This document shows, piece by piece, positions 16,509 to 26,246 of a stretch of 64,000 nt of DNA; the stretch's first letter is position 1, and each line of letters starts with the position of its first letter. The notes below the pieces were generated by a model, which was not told the origin of the DNA, did no database searches, and saw only the letters and a list, made by a program, of their open reading frames with translations. The stretch comes from Falsirhodobacter sp051195255 (GTDB lineage: Bacteria; Pseudomonadota; Alphaproteobacteria; Rhodobacterales; Rhodobacteraceae): NCBI RefSeq assembly GCF_051195255.1, contig NZ_JBNJLK010000003.1:124001-188000 (forward strand), written 5' to 3'. A program made the translations under genes and the position numbers.

Positions 16509-16645
16509 CGTCCCGTCGGGTCGGGTATGTCATATTGTCCAGTTTCCCCCGTGACCTGCGCGTAATAAACGGTCACAGTTGAATCGGACGGACCCCGGCC
16601 CGCCCATGACCCAGCCCCCGCAAAAGGGCGCAAGGGAGATGGTTG

Positions 16646-17866
16646 ATGAATTACGATCTTGCACTCGACACGGCCCTGAACCGGCTGCACGAAGAAGGGC
16701 GCTACCGCACCTTCATCGACATCGAACGCCGGCAGGGCGCGTTCCCGCACGCGGTGCGCCGTCGGCCAGACGGGTCGGAGCAGGACATCACCGTGTGGTG
16801 CGGCAACGACTATCTGGGCATGGGCCAGCATCCGGCCGTGCTGGGGGCGATGCACAAGGCGCTGGACGCCACCGGCGCGGGATCGGGCGGCACGCGCAAC
16901 ATCTCGGGCACGACGCTGTATCACAAGGAGCTTGAGGCCGAGATCGCGGACCTGCACGGCAAGGAAGCGGCCCTCGTCTTCACCTCCGCCTACATGGCCA
17001 ACGACGCGACGCTGCAAACGCTGCCGAAGCTGTTCCCGGGCCTGGTGATCGTTTCGGACGAGCTGAACCACGCGTCGATGATCCAGGGCATCCGCAACGG
17101 GCGCGGCGAAAAGGTCGTGTTCCGCCACAACGACGTGGCCCACCTGCGCGAGATCCTGGAAGGCCTGCGCGGCCGTCCGATCCTGATCGCGTTCGAATCG
17201 ATCTATTCCATGGACGGCGATTTCGGCCCCATCGCCGAAATCTGCGATCTGGCGGACGAGTTCGGCGCGCTGACCTATCTGGACGAGGTGCACGCCGTCG
17301 GCATGTACGGCCCCCGCGGTGCGGGCGTGGCCGAACGCGACGGGCTGATGGACCGCATCGACATCATCAACGGAACGCTGGGCAAGGCCTTCGGCGTCTT
17401 CGGCGGCTATATCGCGGGCACCGCGAAGATGCTGGACGCCGTCCGCTCCTATGCGCCGGGGTTCATCTTCACCACGTCCATCCCGCCCGCCGTGGCGGCC
17501 GGGGCGGCGGCGTCGATCCGTCACCTGAAGGCCGACAACGCGCTGCGCGAGGCGCACCAGACGCAGGCCCGCGTCCTGAAGATGCGCCTGAAAGGCCTGG
17601 GTCTGCCGATCATCGACCACGGCAGCCATATCGTGCCGGTGCATGTGGGCAATCCGGTGCACTGCAAGATGCTGTCGGACATGCTGCTGGAAGATCACGG
17701 CATCTATGTCCAGCCGATCAACTTCCCCACGGTGCCGCGCGGCACGGAACGGCTGCGCTTCACGCCGTCCCCGGTGCATGGTCCGCGCCAGATGGACGCA
17801 CTTATTCGGGCGATGGACTCGCTTTGGAATCACTGTGCGCTAAATCGTGCCGAGATGTCAGCCTGA
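16646..17866 (+). CDS. hemA: 5-aminolevulinate synthase
   Basis: 406 residues, matching Rhodobacter HemA in length and almost throughout in pattern (NYDLALDTALNRLHEEGRYR, VWCGNDYLGMGQHP, GSGGTRNISGTTLYHKELE). The PLP-binding Lys is in NGTLGKAFG, near residue 247, and the Asp of the cofactor pocket in LDEVHAVGMYG. It makes 5-aminolevulinate from glycine and succinyl-CoA, the entry to haem and, in phototrophs, bacteriochlorophyll. AAGGGAG favours ATG 16646 over the adjacent TTG. No clear FNR box (TTGAT-N4-ATCAA) is seen upstream. Confidence 0.96.
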   Translation: MNYDLALDTALNRLHEEGRYRTFIDIERRQGAFPHAVRRRPDGSEQDITVWCGNDYLGMGQHPAVLGAMHKALDATGAGSGGTRNISGTTLYHKELEAEIADLHGKEAALVFTSAYMANDATLQTLPKLFPGLVIVSDELNHASMIQGIRNGRGEKVVFRHNDVAHLREILEGLRGRPILIAFESIYSMDGDFGPIAEICDLADEFGALTYLDEVHAVGMYGPRGAGVAERDGLMDRIDIINGTLGKAFGVFGGYIAGTAKMLDAVRSYAPGFIFTTSIPPAVAAGAAASIRHLKADNALREAHQTQARVLKMRLKGLGLPIIDHGSHIVPVHVGNPVHCKMLSDMLLEDHGIYVQPINFPTVPRGTERLRFTPSPVHGPRQMDALIRAMDSLWNHCALNRAEMSA

Positions 17867-17976
17867 AGATATCCGCAGATGCAATGCTCTCTGCGCTGTG
17901 ATAATTCCATCCGGCAAGGCGCGCGCTGAGTCGGAACGAACGACTCGGTCATCTCTGGGGCAGGACGAAGACAATA

Positions 17977-19116
17977 ATGATCTGGCGGAGGACCTCCCCT
18001 TCGACGGTGGACGGCGACAAACCCAAGGGGTTTGACGATTTCGAACTGCGTCTTGGCGATTTGATGCGGGGCGAACGTGCCACGCTCGGAAAATCCCTTC
18101 TGGATGTGCAACGGGAGTTGCGCATCAAGGCCACCTACATCGCCGCCATCGAAAATTGCGACCTGACGGCTTTCGAAAGCCAGGGCTTCATCGCGGGCTA
18201 CATCCGGTCCTATGCCCGCTATCTGGGGATGGATCCGGAAGCGGCCTATCAGAAGTTCTGTCTGGAAGCGAATTTCACGCTGCATCACGGCATGGCCACG
18301 GAGGCCTCGCCCAAGCGTCCGGTGCCGGTCCGCACCAAGGATCCTCTGGCCGATCCCAATCCCAGGTTCCTGCCGCGCAACCGCAGCTTCGCCTCGCAGA
18401 TCGACCTGCGGGCCGTCGGGTCGGTGCTGGTTCTGGCGCTGCTGATCGGCGGCATCGGTTACGGCGGATGGTCCGTCCTGAAGGAAGTGCAGCGCGTGCA
18501 GCTGGCCCCCGTCGACCACGCGCCCGAGGTGGTGGCCGAGATGGACCCGCTGCAGGGCGTCGCGACGGACGTGGCGACCGATGTCCTTCCCGCGGCCGGT
18601 GACGTTCCCAAGACCGACCTGATGACACGGCTGTACCGTCCGCGCGATCAGGCGCTGGACGTGCCGGTTCTGGTGGCGCGCGACGGTCCGATTGCTGCCA
18701 TCGATCCGCGTCAGACCCAGCTTGCCGCGGCCGAGCCGTTCGGGCCGGCCCTTCCGGCCGCCGAACCGCCGCAGGTCATCGCGGCGCAGGCCCCGGCGGT
18801 GGAAATCCTTGCCGTGCGTCCGGCATGGGTGCGCGTGCAATCGGCCGATGGCACCGTGCTGTTCGAAAAGATCCTTGGCGCCGGCGAACGGTACGAGGTT
18901 CCGCAGATGGAAGAACCGGCACGCCTTCGGGCGGGCAATTCCGGTTCGGTCTATTTCGCGGTGAACGGCAAGACCTATGGTCCGGCGGCCGAAGGCGCAC
19001 GCGTCGTCAAGAACATCGAGCTGTCCTCGGACGCCCTGACGGGAACGTTCGCGGCGGCGGTTCTGGATCAGGACGCCGATCTGGCCCGCATTCTGACCGC
19101 ACAGGCGACCGAGTGA
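17977..19116 (+). CDS. RodZ-like protein (HTH, one membrane helix, DUF4115)
   Basis: 379 residues. The N-terminal helix-turn-helix region (about 25-95) includes LGDLMRGERATLGKSLLDVQ and YIAAIENCDLTAFESQGFIA. A single membrane helix lies at about 148-167 (LALLIGGIGYGGW), followed by a proline/alanine-rich linker and a C-terminal DUF4115-like beta domain (VRPAWVRVQSADGTVLFEKI). This is the layout of RodZ, which links MreB to the cell wall machinery. It lies next to ispG, as rodZ does in E. coli. The ribosome-binding site is weak, so the exact start is uncertain. Confidence 0.85.
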   Translation: MIWRRTSPSTVDGDKPKGFDDFELRLGDLMRGERATLGKSLLDVQRELRIKATYIAAIENCDLTAFESQGFIAGYIRSYARYLGMDPEAAYQKFCLEANFTLHHGMATEASPKRPVPVRTKDPLADPNPRFLPRNRSFASQIDLRAVGSVLVLALLIGGIGYGGWSVLKEVQRVQLAPVDHAPEVVAEMDPLQGVATDVATDVLPAAGDVPKTDLMTRLYRPRDQALDVPVLVARDGPIAAIDPRQTQLAAAEPFGPALPAAEPPQVIAAQAPAVEILAVRPAWVRVQSADGTVLFEKILGAGERYEVPQMEEPARLRAGNSGSVYFAVNGKTYGPAAEGARVVKNIELSSDALTGTFAAAVLDQDADLARILTAQATE

Positions 19117-19175
19117 CGGTTGCCCCCGTGCGGCCCTGCGCCTATGTTGGGCGCTGAGGCAGAGCGGAGTTTTCC

Positions 19176-20315
19176 ATGTCCTTGAATCACGTCCGTCCCT
19201 GGCGCAACATCTACCGTCGCAAGTCGCGGCAGATCATGGTGGGAAATGTGCCGGTGGGGGGCGATGCGCCGATCTCGGTGCAGACCATGACCAACACCCT
19301 GACGCATGACGTGCGGGCGACCATCGCGCAGATCCAGGCCGCCGCCGCAGCCGGCGCCGACATCGTGCGCGTGTCCGTCCCGGACGAGGAATCGTCGGCC
19401 GCGCTGAAGCACATCGTCGCCGAAAGCCCGGTCCCGATCGTCGCCGACATCCACTTCCACTACAAGCGCGCCATCGAATCCGCGATCGCGGGCGCGGCCT
19501 GCCTGCGCATCAACCCCGGCAACATCGGGGATGAAAAGCGCGTGAAGGAGGTCATCAAGGCCGCCAAGGACTACGGCTGCTCCATCCGCATCGGCGTGAA
19601 CGCAGGTTCGCTGGAACGCCACCTGCTGGAGAAGTACGCCGAGCCGTGCCCCGAGGCGATGCTGGAATCCGGCATGGATCACATCAAGATCCTGCAGGAC
19701 AACGACTTCCACGAATTCAAGATCAGCGTGAAGGCCTCGGACGTGTTTCTGGCCGCGGCGGCCTATCAGCAGATCGCCGAAGCCACGGACGCGCCGATCC
19801 ACCTTGGCATCACCGAAGCCGGCGGCCTCGTGTCGGGCACGGTGAAATCCGCCATCGGCCTTGGCAACCTGCTGTGGATGGGGATCGGCGACACGATCCG
19901 CGTGTCCCTGTCGGCCGATCCGGTGGAAGAGGTGAAGATCGGGTACGAGATCCTGAAGTCGCTGGGCTTGCGCCATCGCGGGGTCACGATCATCTCCTGC
20001 CCCTCCTGCGCGCGTCAGGGGTTCGACGTCATCAAGACCGTCGCCGCGCTGGAGGATCGTCTGGCCCATGTCACCACGTCCATGAGCCTGTCGATCATCG
20101 GCTGCGTCGTGAACGGGCCCGGTGAGGCGCTGATGACCGATATCGGCTTCACCGGCGGCGGGGCGGGGAACGGCATGGTCTATCTGGCAGGCAAGCAAAG
20201 CCACCGGATGTCCAACGACCAGATGATCGAACACATCGTGGAAGAGGTCGAAAAGAAGGCCGCCCAGATCGAGGCCGAAAAGGCCGCCGGCGACGCGGTT
20301 CAGGCGGCGGAATAA
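19176..20315 (+). CDS. ispG: 4-hydroxy-3-methylbut-2-enyl diphosphate synthase (flavodoxin type)
   Basis: 379 residues, the usual bacterial length. It catalyses the penultimate step of the MEP isoprenoid pathway, converting MEcPP to HMBPP with a 4Fe-4S cluster. The cluster cysteines are in ISCPSCARQGFD and IGCVVNGPGE. The N-terminal TIM-barrel region shows QTMTNTLTHDV and VADIHFHYKRA. It lies 59 bp downstream of the RodZ-like gene in the same direction. The C terminus adds a short Glu/Ala-rich tail. Confidence 0.97.
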   Translation: MSLNHVRPWRNIYRRKSRQIMVGNVPVGGDAPISVQTMTNTLTHDVRATIAQIQAAAAAGADIVRVSVPDEESSAALKHIVAESPVPIVADIHFHYKRAIESAIAGAACLRINPGNIGDEKRVKEVIKAAKDYGCSIRIGVNAGSLERHLLEKYAEPCPEAMLESGMDHIKILQDNDFHEFKISVKASDVFLAAAAYQQIAEATDAPIHLGITEAGGLVSGTVKSAIGLGNLLWMGIGDTIRVSLSADPVEEVKIGYEILKSLGLRHRGVTIISCPSCARQGFDVIKTVAALEDRLAHVTTSMSLSIIGCVVNGPGEALMTDIGFTGGGAGNGMVYLAGKQSHRMSNDQMIEHIVEEVEKKAAQIEAEKAAGDAVQAAE

Positions 20316-20333
20316 GCACCCGCCGCCGGGCCT

Positions 20334-21068
20334 TCATCCCTTGCGCTGGTCGGCCACGACCTGCGCCATTCCTGTTTCGGGGACATAGCCGCGCAGCATC
20401 GTCTGATCGATGACGAAGGTGGGGGTGCCTTGGATCTGCAGCGTCTGGGCGAGCGCGTGGTTGTCGGCGATGACCTTGCTCACCTCGGCGCTGTCCATCT
20501 TCGGCTGCACGGTCGCCCAGTCCAGTTTCAGATCGCCCGCGATGCGCTTCAGCGCCGCTTCGTTCACGTCGCCGCGCAGGGCGTAGAACTGGTCGTGAAC
20601 CTTCTTGTAGGCCTCGTCCCCCGCCGTCATCTTCACCGCCAGCGCGAAGCGCGAGGCCAGCACCGACTGCTCGCCCAGGATCGGGAGCTCCTTCAGCACG
20701 AAGCGGATGTTGCCGTCCTTGGCCACGAGGCTGTCCACCTCGGCCGAGGCCTGACGGCAATAGCCGCAGCGGTAGTCCATGAACTCCACCACCGTGACGT
20801 CGCCCTGCGGGTTGCCGCCCACCCAGTCCGCGCCGCTGTGGAAGATCGCGTCGGCGTTCTGGCTGACCAGATCCTCATCCGCGGTCGCCTGCTGTTGCTG
20901 TTGGCGCTGGTCCAGCACCTGGATCGCTTCCATCAGCACCTCCGGATGCTCCATCAGATAGGAGCGGACTTCGGAGCGGAAGACCTGACGCTCGGCGTCG
21001 GTCATGTCCTGGGCCAGGGCGGGCAGGGCGATCGTCGTGGCAAGCGCGGCAAGTGCAAGGCGTTTCAT
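20334..21068 (-). CDS. Periplasmic DsbA-family thiol:disulfide protein
   Basis: 244 residues: a signal peptide (MKRLALAALATTIALPALAQ), a Gln-rich helical N-terminal segment (DQRQQQQQ), then a thioredoxin fold whose active site is CGYC at 101-104 in EFMDYRCGYCRQ. The cis-Pro loop is GTPTFVI. The organisation (helical N-terminal extension plus DsbA core) resembles Com1/ScsC-like oxidoreductases or isomerases. It is likely to introduce or shuffle disulfides in the periplasm. AGGAG lies upstream of the ATG. It is divergent from the amidase gene. Confidence 0.88.
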   Translation of the reverse strand: MKRLALAALATTIALPALAQDMTDAERQVFRSEVRSYLMEHPEVLMEAIQVLDQRQQQQQATADEDLVSQNADAIFHSGADWVGGNPQGDVTVVEFMDYRCGYCRQASAEVDSLVAKDGNIRFVLKELPILGEQSVLASRFALAVKMTAGDEAYKKVHDQFYALRGDVNEAALKRIAGDLKLDWATVQPKMDSAEVSKVIADNHALAQTLQIQGTPTFVIDQTMLRGYVPETGMAQVVADQRKG

Positions 21069-21182
21069 CGGGATCTCCTGAATGTCGCGCGGCAGGGAAC
21101 ACCGGACGCGCCGGAATGGCAAGTGTTGACCTTGGCGCCGGATGTGGCGAACAGGGGCTTGGGACAAGTTTGGGGGCAGGGG

Positions 21183-22364
21183 ATGCAGGTTTCAAGGCGG
21201 GTGTGGCTGGCGCTGGCCCTGTGGCTGGGCTTCGGCACGATCGCGCTGGCCGAGGCGCAGCTGGAACGCGGATCCCTGCGCGAAGGCTGGGGCGGCGGGG
21301 TGGAGGTGTCGCTGATCCTGAGCGGACCGGCCCCGTGGCGTGCCCGGATGCTGGCCGATCCGCCGCGGCTTGTGCTGGATTTCCGCGACACCAGCATCGC
21401 GGAGGTGCCCTTCGCCCCCCGCAAGCGCGTCACGGCGGTGGAGGCGGGGGCGATCCGCCCCGGCTGGTCGCGCATCGTCCTGACGCTGGGCGGCCCCTAT
21501 GCCATCACGGCGGCCGAGATGCGGGTGCGCGATGACGCGACGGTTCAGGTCGCGCTGGAACCGGCGGACGAGGCCGCCTTTCGCGTCGCTGCCCTTCGCC
21601 CCGAGCCGGAGGAATGGACCTTGCCCAAGGAACCGCCGCCCCCCGTGCCGGAAGGCGACGGGCCGCTCCTGGTGATGCTGGACCCCGGTCATGGCGGGAT
21701 CGACCCCGGGGCCCAGCATGACGGGCTGACCGAAAAGGCCCTGACGCTGTCCTTCGCGCAGGAGCTGAAGCGCCTTCTTGTGGCGGATCAGGGGTTCCGC
21801 GTGGCCCTGACGCGTGAGGATGACCGTTTCGTGCCCTTGGAAACGCGCCTGACCCTGGCGCGGCAGGCGGGGGCCGACGTGTTCCTGTCCCTTCACGCCG
21901 ACGCCGTCCGGGAAGGGGAGGCGACGGGCGCCACGCTTTACACCCTCGCGGATCATGCCACGGACCGTGCCGCGCAGATCATGGCGGCCTGGCACGACCG
22001 GACGGACATTCTGGCCGGGGTGGACCTGACGCACAACGACGACACCGTGGCGGGCGTGCTGATGGACATGGCGCGCGTGGAAACCGCGCCCCGCACGGAA
22101 CGGCTGGCGCGGTCGCTGGAAAGCGCGATGAAGGCGCAGCGGATCGACATGCACCGTCACCCCCGTCAGGCGGCCGACTTCGCCGTGCTGAAGGCGCCCG
22201 ACATGCCTTCCGCGCTGGTGGAGCTGGGGTTCCTGTCCTCGGCCGCCGACCGCGCGAACCTGCGGGACGCGGCGTGGCGGGCGCGGATGGCGGCGGCGAT
22301 CCGCGACGGGCTGAAGATGTGGGCGGCCAAGGACGCCGCGATCCGCCCCGGCCTGCGGCGGTAG
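21183..22364 (+). CDS. amiC: N-acetylmuramoyl-L-alanine amidase with AMIN domain (AmiC type)
   Basis: 393 residues. A signal peptide (ALALWLGFGTIALAEAQ) is followed by an AMIN domain (about 30-125) for septal peptidoglycan targeting and a zinc amidase_3 domain (about 160-380). Zinc ligands are His170 in DPGHGG, Glu184 in TEKALTLS and His238 in LSLHADA; the catalytic Glu is 347 in VELGFLS. It cleaves the bond between muramic acid and L-Ala during cell separation. It is followed 96 bp later by the PBP1A gene on the same strand. Confidence 0.93.
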   Translation: MQVSRRVWLALALWLGFGTIALAEAQLERGSLREGWGGGVEVSLILSGPAPWRARMLADPPRLVLDFRDTSIAEVPFAPRKRVTAVEAGAIRPGWSRIVLTLGGPYAITAAEMRVRDDATVQVALEPADEAAFRVAALRPEPEEWTLPKEPPPPVPEGDGPLLVMLDPGHGGIDPGAQHDGLTEKALTLSFAQELKRLLVADQGFRVALTREDDRFVPLETRLTLARQAGADVFLSLHADAVREGEATGATLYTLADHATDRAAQIMAAWHDRTDILAGVDLTHNDDTVAGVLMDMARVETAPRTERLARSLESAMKAQRIDMHRHPRQAADFAVLKAPDMPSALVELGFLSSAADRANLRDAAWRARMAAAIRDGLKMWAAKDAAIRPGLRR

Positions 22365-22460
22365 ATCGCGCGTTTGTCACACGGGCAGGGCAAGCGCGTT
22401 TTGACCTTGCCGCCCTCCCGGAGTATATACGCCTCTGCACTGTCGCGAGGGGCGTTTCCA

Positions 22461-24971
22461 TTGTTCAGGTTCATCGGTTCCGTCCTGGGGGCCATCTTCA
22501 CGCTGATCACGTTGGCCGCCATCTTCGGCGCGCTGACGATCGCGACCATCTTCTGGATGTATTCGCGCGATCTGCCCAGTCATGACAGCCTGGCCCAGTA
22601 CACCCCGCCCACCATCAGCCGCATCTACAACGGCGAAGGGTCGGTGATCGACGAGTTCGCGCAGGAACGCCGCATCTTCGTCCCGGCCGAGGAGATCCCC
22701 GATCTCGTGAAGCACGCCTTCATCTCGGCCGAGGACAAGAACTACTACATCCATCACGGCTATGACCCGCGCGGCATGGTTGCCGCCGCGGTCGAGGCCG
22801 TGAAATCCGGCGGCAAGAACGTGCGTGGTGCATCCACCATCACGCAGCAGGTGGCCAAGAACTTCCTTCTGTCGTCGGACCGGACGGCGGAACGGAAGAT
22901 CAAGGAGATCATCCTTGCAACGCGCCTCGATGCCGCGCTGTCCAAGGACAAGGTCCTTGAGCTGTACCTGAACGAGATCTTCCTCGGCCGGAACTCCTAC
23001 GGGGTGGCGGCGGCGGCGCAGACCTATTTCAACAAGGCGCTGTCGGACCTGACGCCGGCGGAAGCGGCCTTCCTCGCCTCCATGCCGCAGGCGCCCAGCC
23101 TGTCGCCCGTGGCCGACAAGGAGCATCTGACGAACCGCCGCAACTATGTCCTGCGCGAGATGAAGGACAACGGCTATATCGACGAGGCGACGATGACCGC
23201 CTCTGCTGCGGAGCCGCTGCGATCCGTGCAGAACGGCGATTACGAACCCTATCGCGAAACGCTGCCGCCGCGCAGCTATTTCACCGACGAGATCCGCCGC
23301 CAGCTGAGCCAGGAATTCGGGCAGGAGCAGTTCTTCGGCGGTGGCCTGACCATCCGCGCGACCGTGGATCCCGAATTGCAGGCGCTGGCCGCCGAGGCGC
23401 TGCGCGAAGGGCTGGAAAAGCTGGACCGCAGCAACGGCGTCTGGCGCGGCACCCGCGTGACCCTTCCCGCCGACGTTCTGGAAAGCGAGGACTCGTGGCG
23501 CCCCGCGCTGGCGCAGGCCGACGTGCCGCGCGACATCCCCGAATGGAACGTGGCCGTGGTGCTGGAGGCGGGGTCTTCCGCCACCCTAGGCATTCAGGGT
23601 GAAACCGCCACCGGCACCGTACCGGCCAGTGACGTCACCTGGGCGCGCAAGCTGGACGCCAATGGCAAGCTGGGGCCACGAGCCGACGGGGCCTCGGACC
23701 TTGTGGCGCCGGGCGACGTGGTTCTGGTGAAGCGGACGGGCGACGGCTGGTCCCTGCGGCAGGTGCCCGAGGTGCAGGGCGGCTTCATGGCGATGGACGT
23801 GAACACCGGGCGCGTTCTGGCCATGCAGGGCGGCTATTCCTATCAGGACAGCAGCTTCAACCGCGCCACGCAGGCGCAGCGGCAGCCGGGTTCGTCCTTC
23901 AAGCCCTTTGTCTATGCCGCAGCACTTGACCGGGGCATGACGCCCGCCACGACGGTGGTTGACGCCCCGATCGAGCTGAACACCCCGCAAGGGCTGTGGA
24001 CGCCCAAGAACTCCTCGGGGAAATGGCTGGGACCCGCGCCGATGCGCATGGGAATCGAGCAGTCGCGCAACCTGATGACGGTGCGCCTGGCCCAGACGGT
24101 GGGCATGGACACCGTCGCACAATACGCCGAACGCTTCGGCGTCTATGACCCGATGCGCCAGTTCCTCGCGAACTCCCTCGGGGCGCAGGAAACGACTCTG
24201 ATGAAGATGATCACGGCCTATGCGATGTTCGCCAATGGCGGCAAACGGGTGGAGCCGACGCTGGTGGACCGGGTGCAGGACCGTTTCGGCCGCACCATCT
24301 ACCGCCACGACCAGCGCAACTGCGTGAACTGCGGGCTCGCCTCCCTGCCCAGCGGCGCTGCCCCGCAGATCGAGGGGCAGAGCGAGCAGGTGCTGGACCC
24401 GATCACCGATTACCAGCTGGTGTCGATGATGCGCGGGGTGGTGCAGCGCGGATCGGCCACGGGCGTGAACCTGCCGGTGCCCGTCGCGGGCAAGACCGGC
24501 ACGACCAACGACGCCAAGGACGTGTGGTTCATCGGCTTCACCTCCAACATCGTGGCGGGGTGCTACATGGGCTATGACCAGCCGCGGTCGCTGGGCCGGT
24601 CGGCCTATGGCGGGACGCTGTGCGTGCCCGTGTTTCAGGCCTTCATGGAAAAGGCCGTGCAGCGCTTCGGCGGGACCGAATTCAAGGTGCCCCCGGGTGG
24701 TTACTTCCAGAAGGTGGACCGCTTCTCGGGGGCGCCGGTGGGGCCGGACGCGTCGGGGCCGAACGTGATTTCGGAATACTTCCGCGATGGCGTGATCCCG
24801 CAATGGGGCAGCGCGGTCGATGGCGGCTTTGCCATGGGCGCGAACCTTCCCCTGTTCGCCCCGGGAGAGACGGACGACACGCAGACGGTCACCACCTCCA
24901 CCGGCCAGCAGCGGGTCATTCCGAAGAACAACGCCGATTTCGGCACCCTCAGTTCGGGCGGCCTCTACTAG
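22461..24971 (+). CDS. mrcA: Penicillin-binding protein 1A (bifunctional glycosyltransferase/transpeptidase)
   Basis: 836 residues. An N-terminal membrane anchor (residues ~5-35) precedes a GT51 domain with catalytic Glu91 in SAEDKNYY and GASTITQQVAKNFLL. The transpeptidase domain has the SxxK nucleophile at Ser478 (SSFK), SRN in IEQSRNLM and KTG at 678 (KTGTTND). It polymerises and crosslinks peptidoglycan. The start is a TTG at 22461, chosen from GAGGGG eight bases upstream and from the family N-terminal pattern (FRFIGSVLGAIFTL). An unusual Cys pair, NCVNCG, lies between motifs. Confidence 0.95.
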   Translation: MFRFIGSVLGAIFTLITLAAIFGALTIATIFWMYSRDLPSHDSLAQYTPPTISRIYNGEGSVIDEFAQERRIFVPAEEIPDLVKHAFISAEDKNYYIHHGYDPRGMVAAAVEAVKSGGKNVRGASTITQQVAKNFLLSSDRTAERKIKEIILATRLDAALSKDKVLELYLNEIFLGRNSYGVAAAAQTYFNKALSDLTPAEAAFLASMPQAPSLSPVADKEHLTNRRNYVLREMKDNGYIDEATMTASAAEPLRSVQNGDYEPYRETLPPRSYFTDEIRRQLSQEFGQEQFFGGGLTIRATVDPELQALAAEALREGLEKLDRSNGVWRGTRVTLPADVLESEDSWRPALAQADVPRDIPEWNVAVVLEAGSSATLGIQGETATGTVPASDVTWARKLDANGKLGPRADGASDLVAPGDVVLVKRTGDGWSLRQVPEVQGGFMAMDVNTGRVLAMQGGYSYQDSSFNRATQAQRQPGSSFKPFVYAAALDRGMTPATTVVDAPIELNTPQGLWTPKNSSGKWLGPAPMRMGIEQSRNLMTVRLAQTVGMDTVAQYAERFGVYDPMRQFLANSLGAQETTLMKMITAYAMFANGGKRVEPTLVDRVQDRFGRTIYRHDQRNCVNCGLASLPSGAAPQIEGQSEQVLDPITDYQLVSMMRGVVQRGSATGVNLPVPVAGKTGTTNDAKDVWFIGFTSNIVAGCYMGYDQPRSLGRSAYGGTLCVPVFQAFMEKAVQRFGGTEFKVPPGGYFQKVDRFSGAPVGPDASGPNVISEYFRDGVIPQWGSAVDGGFAMGANLPLFAPGETDDTQTVTTSTGQQRVIPKNNADFGTLSSGGLY

Positions 24972-25040
24972 GCCGCCCCGCTTGCCGTGACACGATCCAG
25001 CGGGTATGACCGCGAACCGAACCAACCCCCGAGGATGACG

Positions 25041-26165
25041 ATGCGCACCGAGATCCAGCACCACGCCGAGACGATCCGCAAGACGCTGGGACTGCTGGCG
25101 CAACGGATGGACCGCGAAACGGCCCCGCACCGGCTGGAGGAGTTCAACGCCATGATCGAGGCGGGGGACATCTGGAACGATCCTGACAAGGCGCAGAAGC
25201 TGATGCGCGAACGTCAGGCGCTGATGGACCAGATCTCCACCTACGACCTGATCGAGGCGGGGCTGCGCGACAACGTCGAACTGATCGAGCTGGGCGAGGC
25301 CGAGGGCGACGAGGAGATCGTCACCGAGGCCGAGAACGCGATCCGCGAGCTGGTGACGCTGGCCCGTGCGAAGGAGCTGGAAGCCTTGCTGGACGGCGAG
25401 GCCGACGGCAATGACACCTTCCTTGAGGTGAACGCGGGCGCGGGCGGCACCGAAAGCTGCGACTGGGCGTCCATGCTGGCGCGCATGTATGTCCGCTGGG
25501 CCGAGAAGAAGGGCTACAAGGTCGAGACGCAGTCCCTGTCCGAGGGCGAGGAGGCGGGGATCAAGTCCGTATCCTACAAGATCTCGGGCAAGAACGCCTA
25601 TGGCTGGCTGAAGTCGGAATCGGGCGTGCACCGGCTGGTCCGCATCTCGCCCTACGACTCGGCGGCGCGGCGGCACACGTCGTTTTCGTCCGTCTGGGTG
25701 TATCCGGTCGTGGACGACAACATCGAGATCGAGATCCCCGATCGCGACATCCGCATCGACACCTACCGGTCCTCGGGCGCGGGCGGGCAGCACGTGAACA
25801 CCACCGACTCCGCCGTGCGGATCACCCACCTGCCGACAGGCATCGTGGTGACGTCCTCCGAGAAGTCGCAGCACCAGAACCGCGCCAACTGCATGGCCGC
25901 GCTGAAGTCGCGCCTGTACCAGATGGAGCTGGACCGCCGGAACGCCGCGATCAACGCGCAGCATGAATCCAAGGGTGATGCGGGTTGGGGCAACCAGATC
26001 CGGTCCTACGTCCTTCAACCCTACCAGATGGTGAAGGACCTGCGGACGAGCGTGGAAACCTCCGACACCCAGGGCGTGCTGAACGGCGATCTGGACCTGT
26101 TCATGGCGGCAACGCTGGCGCAGGACGTGGCGGGCAAGAGCCGGGCCGAAGCGAACGCGGAGTAG
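25041..26165 (+). CDS. prfB: Peptide chain release factor 2
   Basis: 374 residues. The peptidyl-tRNA hydrolysis motif is SGAGGQHVN. The stop-codon recognition tripeptide, SPF in E. coli RF2, reads SPY here (RLVRISPYDSAARRH). It releases peptides at UGA and UAA. Unlike many bacterial prfB genes it has no internal UGA frameshift: the reading frame is continuous through the N-terminal coiled coil. GAGG at 25031-25034 favours ATG 25041 over ATG 25035. It follows the PBP1A gene by 69 bp. Confidence 0.95.
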   Translation: MRTEIQHHAETIRKTLGLLAQRMDRETAPHRLEEFNAMIEAGDIWNDPDKAQKLMRERQALMDQISTYDLIEAGLRDNVELIELGEAEGDEEIVTEAENAIRELVTLARAKELEALLDGEADGNDTFLEVNAGAGGTESCDWASMLARMYVRWAEKKGYKVETQSLSEGEEAGIKSVSYKISGKNAYGWLKSESGVHRLVRISPYDSAARRHTSFSSVWVYPVVDDNIEIEIPDRDIRIDTYRSSGAGGQHVNTTDSAVRITHLPTGIVVTSSEKSQHQNRANCMAALKSRLYQMELDRRNAAINAQHESKGDAGWGNQIRSYVLQPYQMVKDLRTSVETSDTQGVLNGDLDLFMAATLAQDVAGKSRAEANAE

Positions 26166-26246
26166 GGTCCCTCACAGGGCGGAGAGGGCACCCGATGCCC
26201 GACCCGAAGGCAGGGTGGCGCGCAGCCCTTGGGAGTTCCGGCGACG

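Noticed and set aside
16510..16645. FNR box or PpsR/CrtJ site upstream of hemA
   Set aside because: No TTGAT-N4-ATCAA or TGT-N12-ACA pair could be found; only isolated half-site-like sequences.
17928..17946. Hairpin GAGTCG/CGACTC after hemA as a terminator
   Set aside because: Only a 6-bp stem with a 7-nt loop and no T-run; too weak to call.
25041..25200. Programmed +1 frameshift in prfB
   Set aside because: The frame is open through the region equivalent to the E. coli frameshift site; no in-frame TGA is present.
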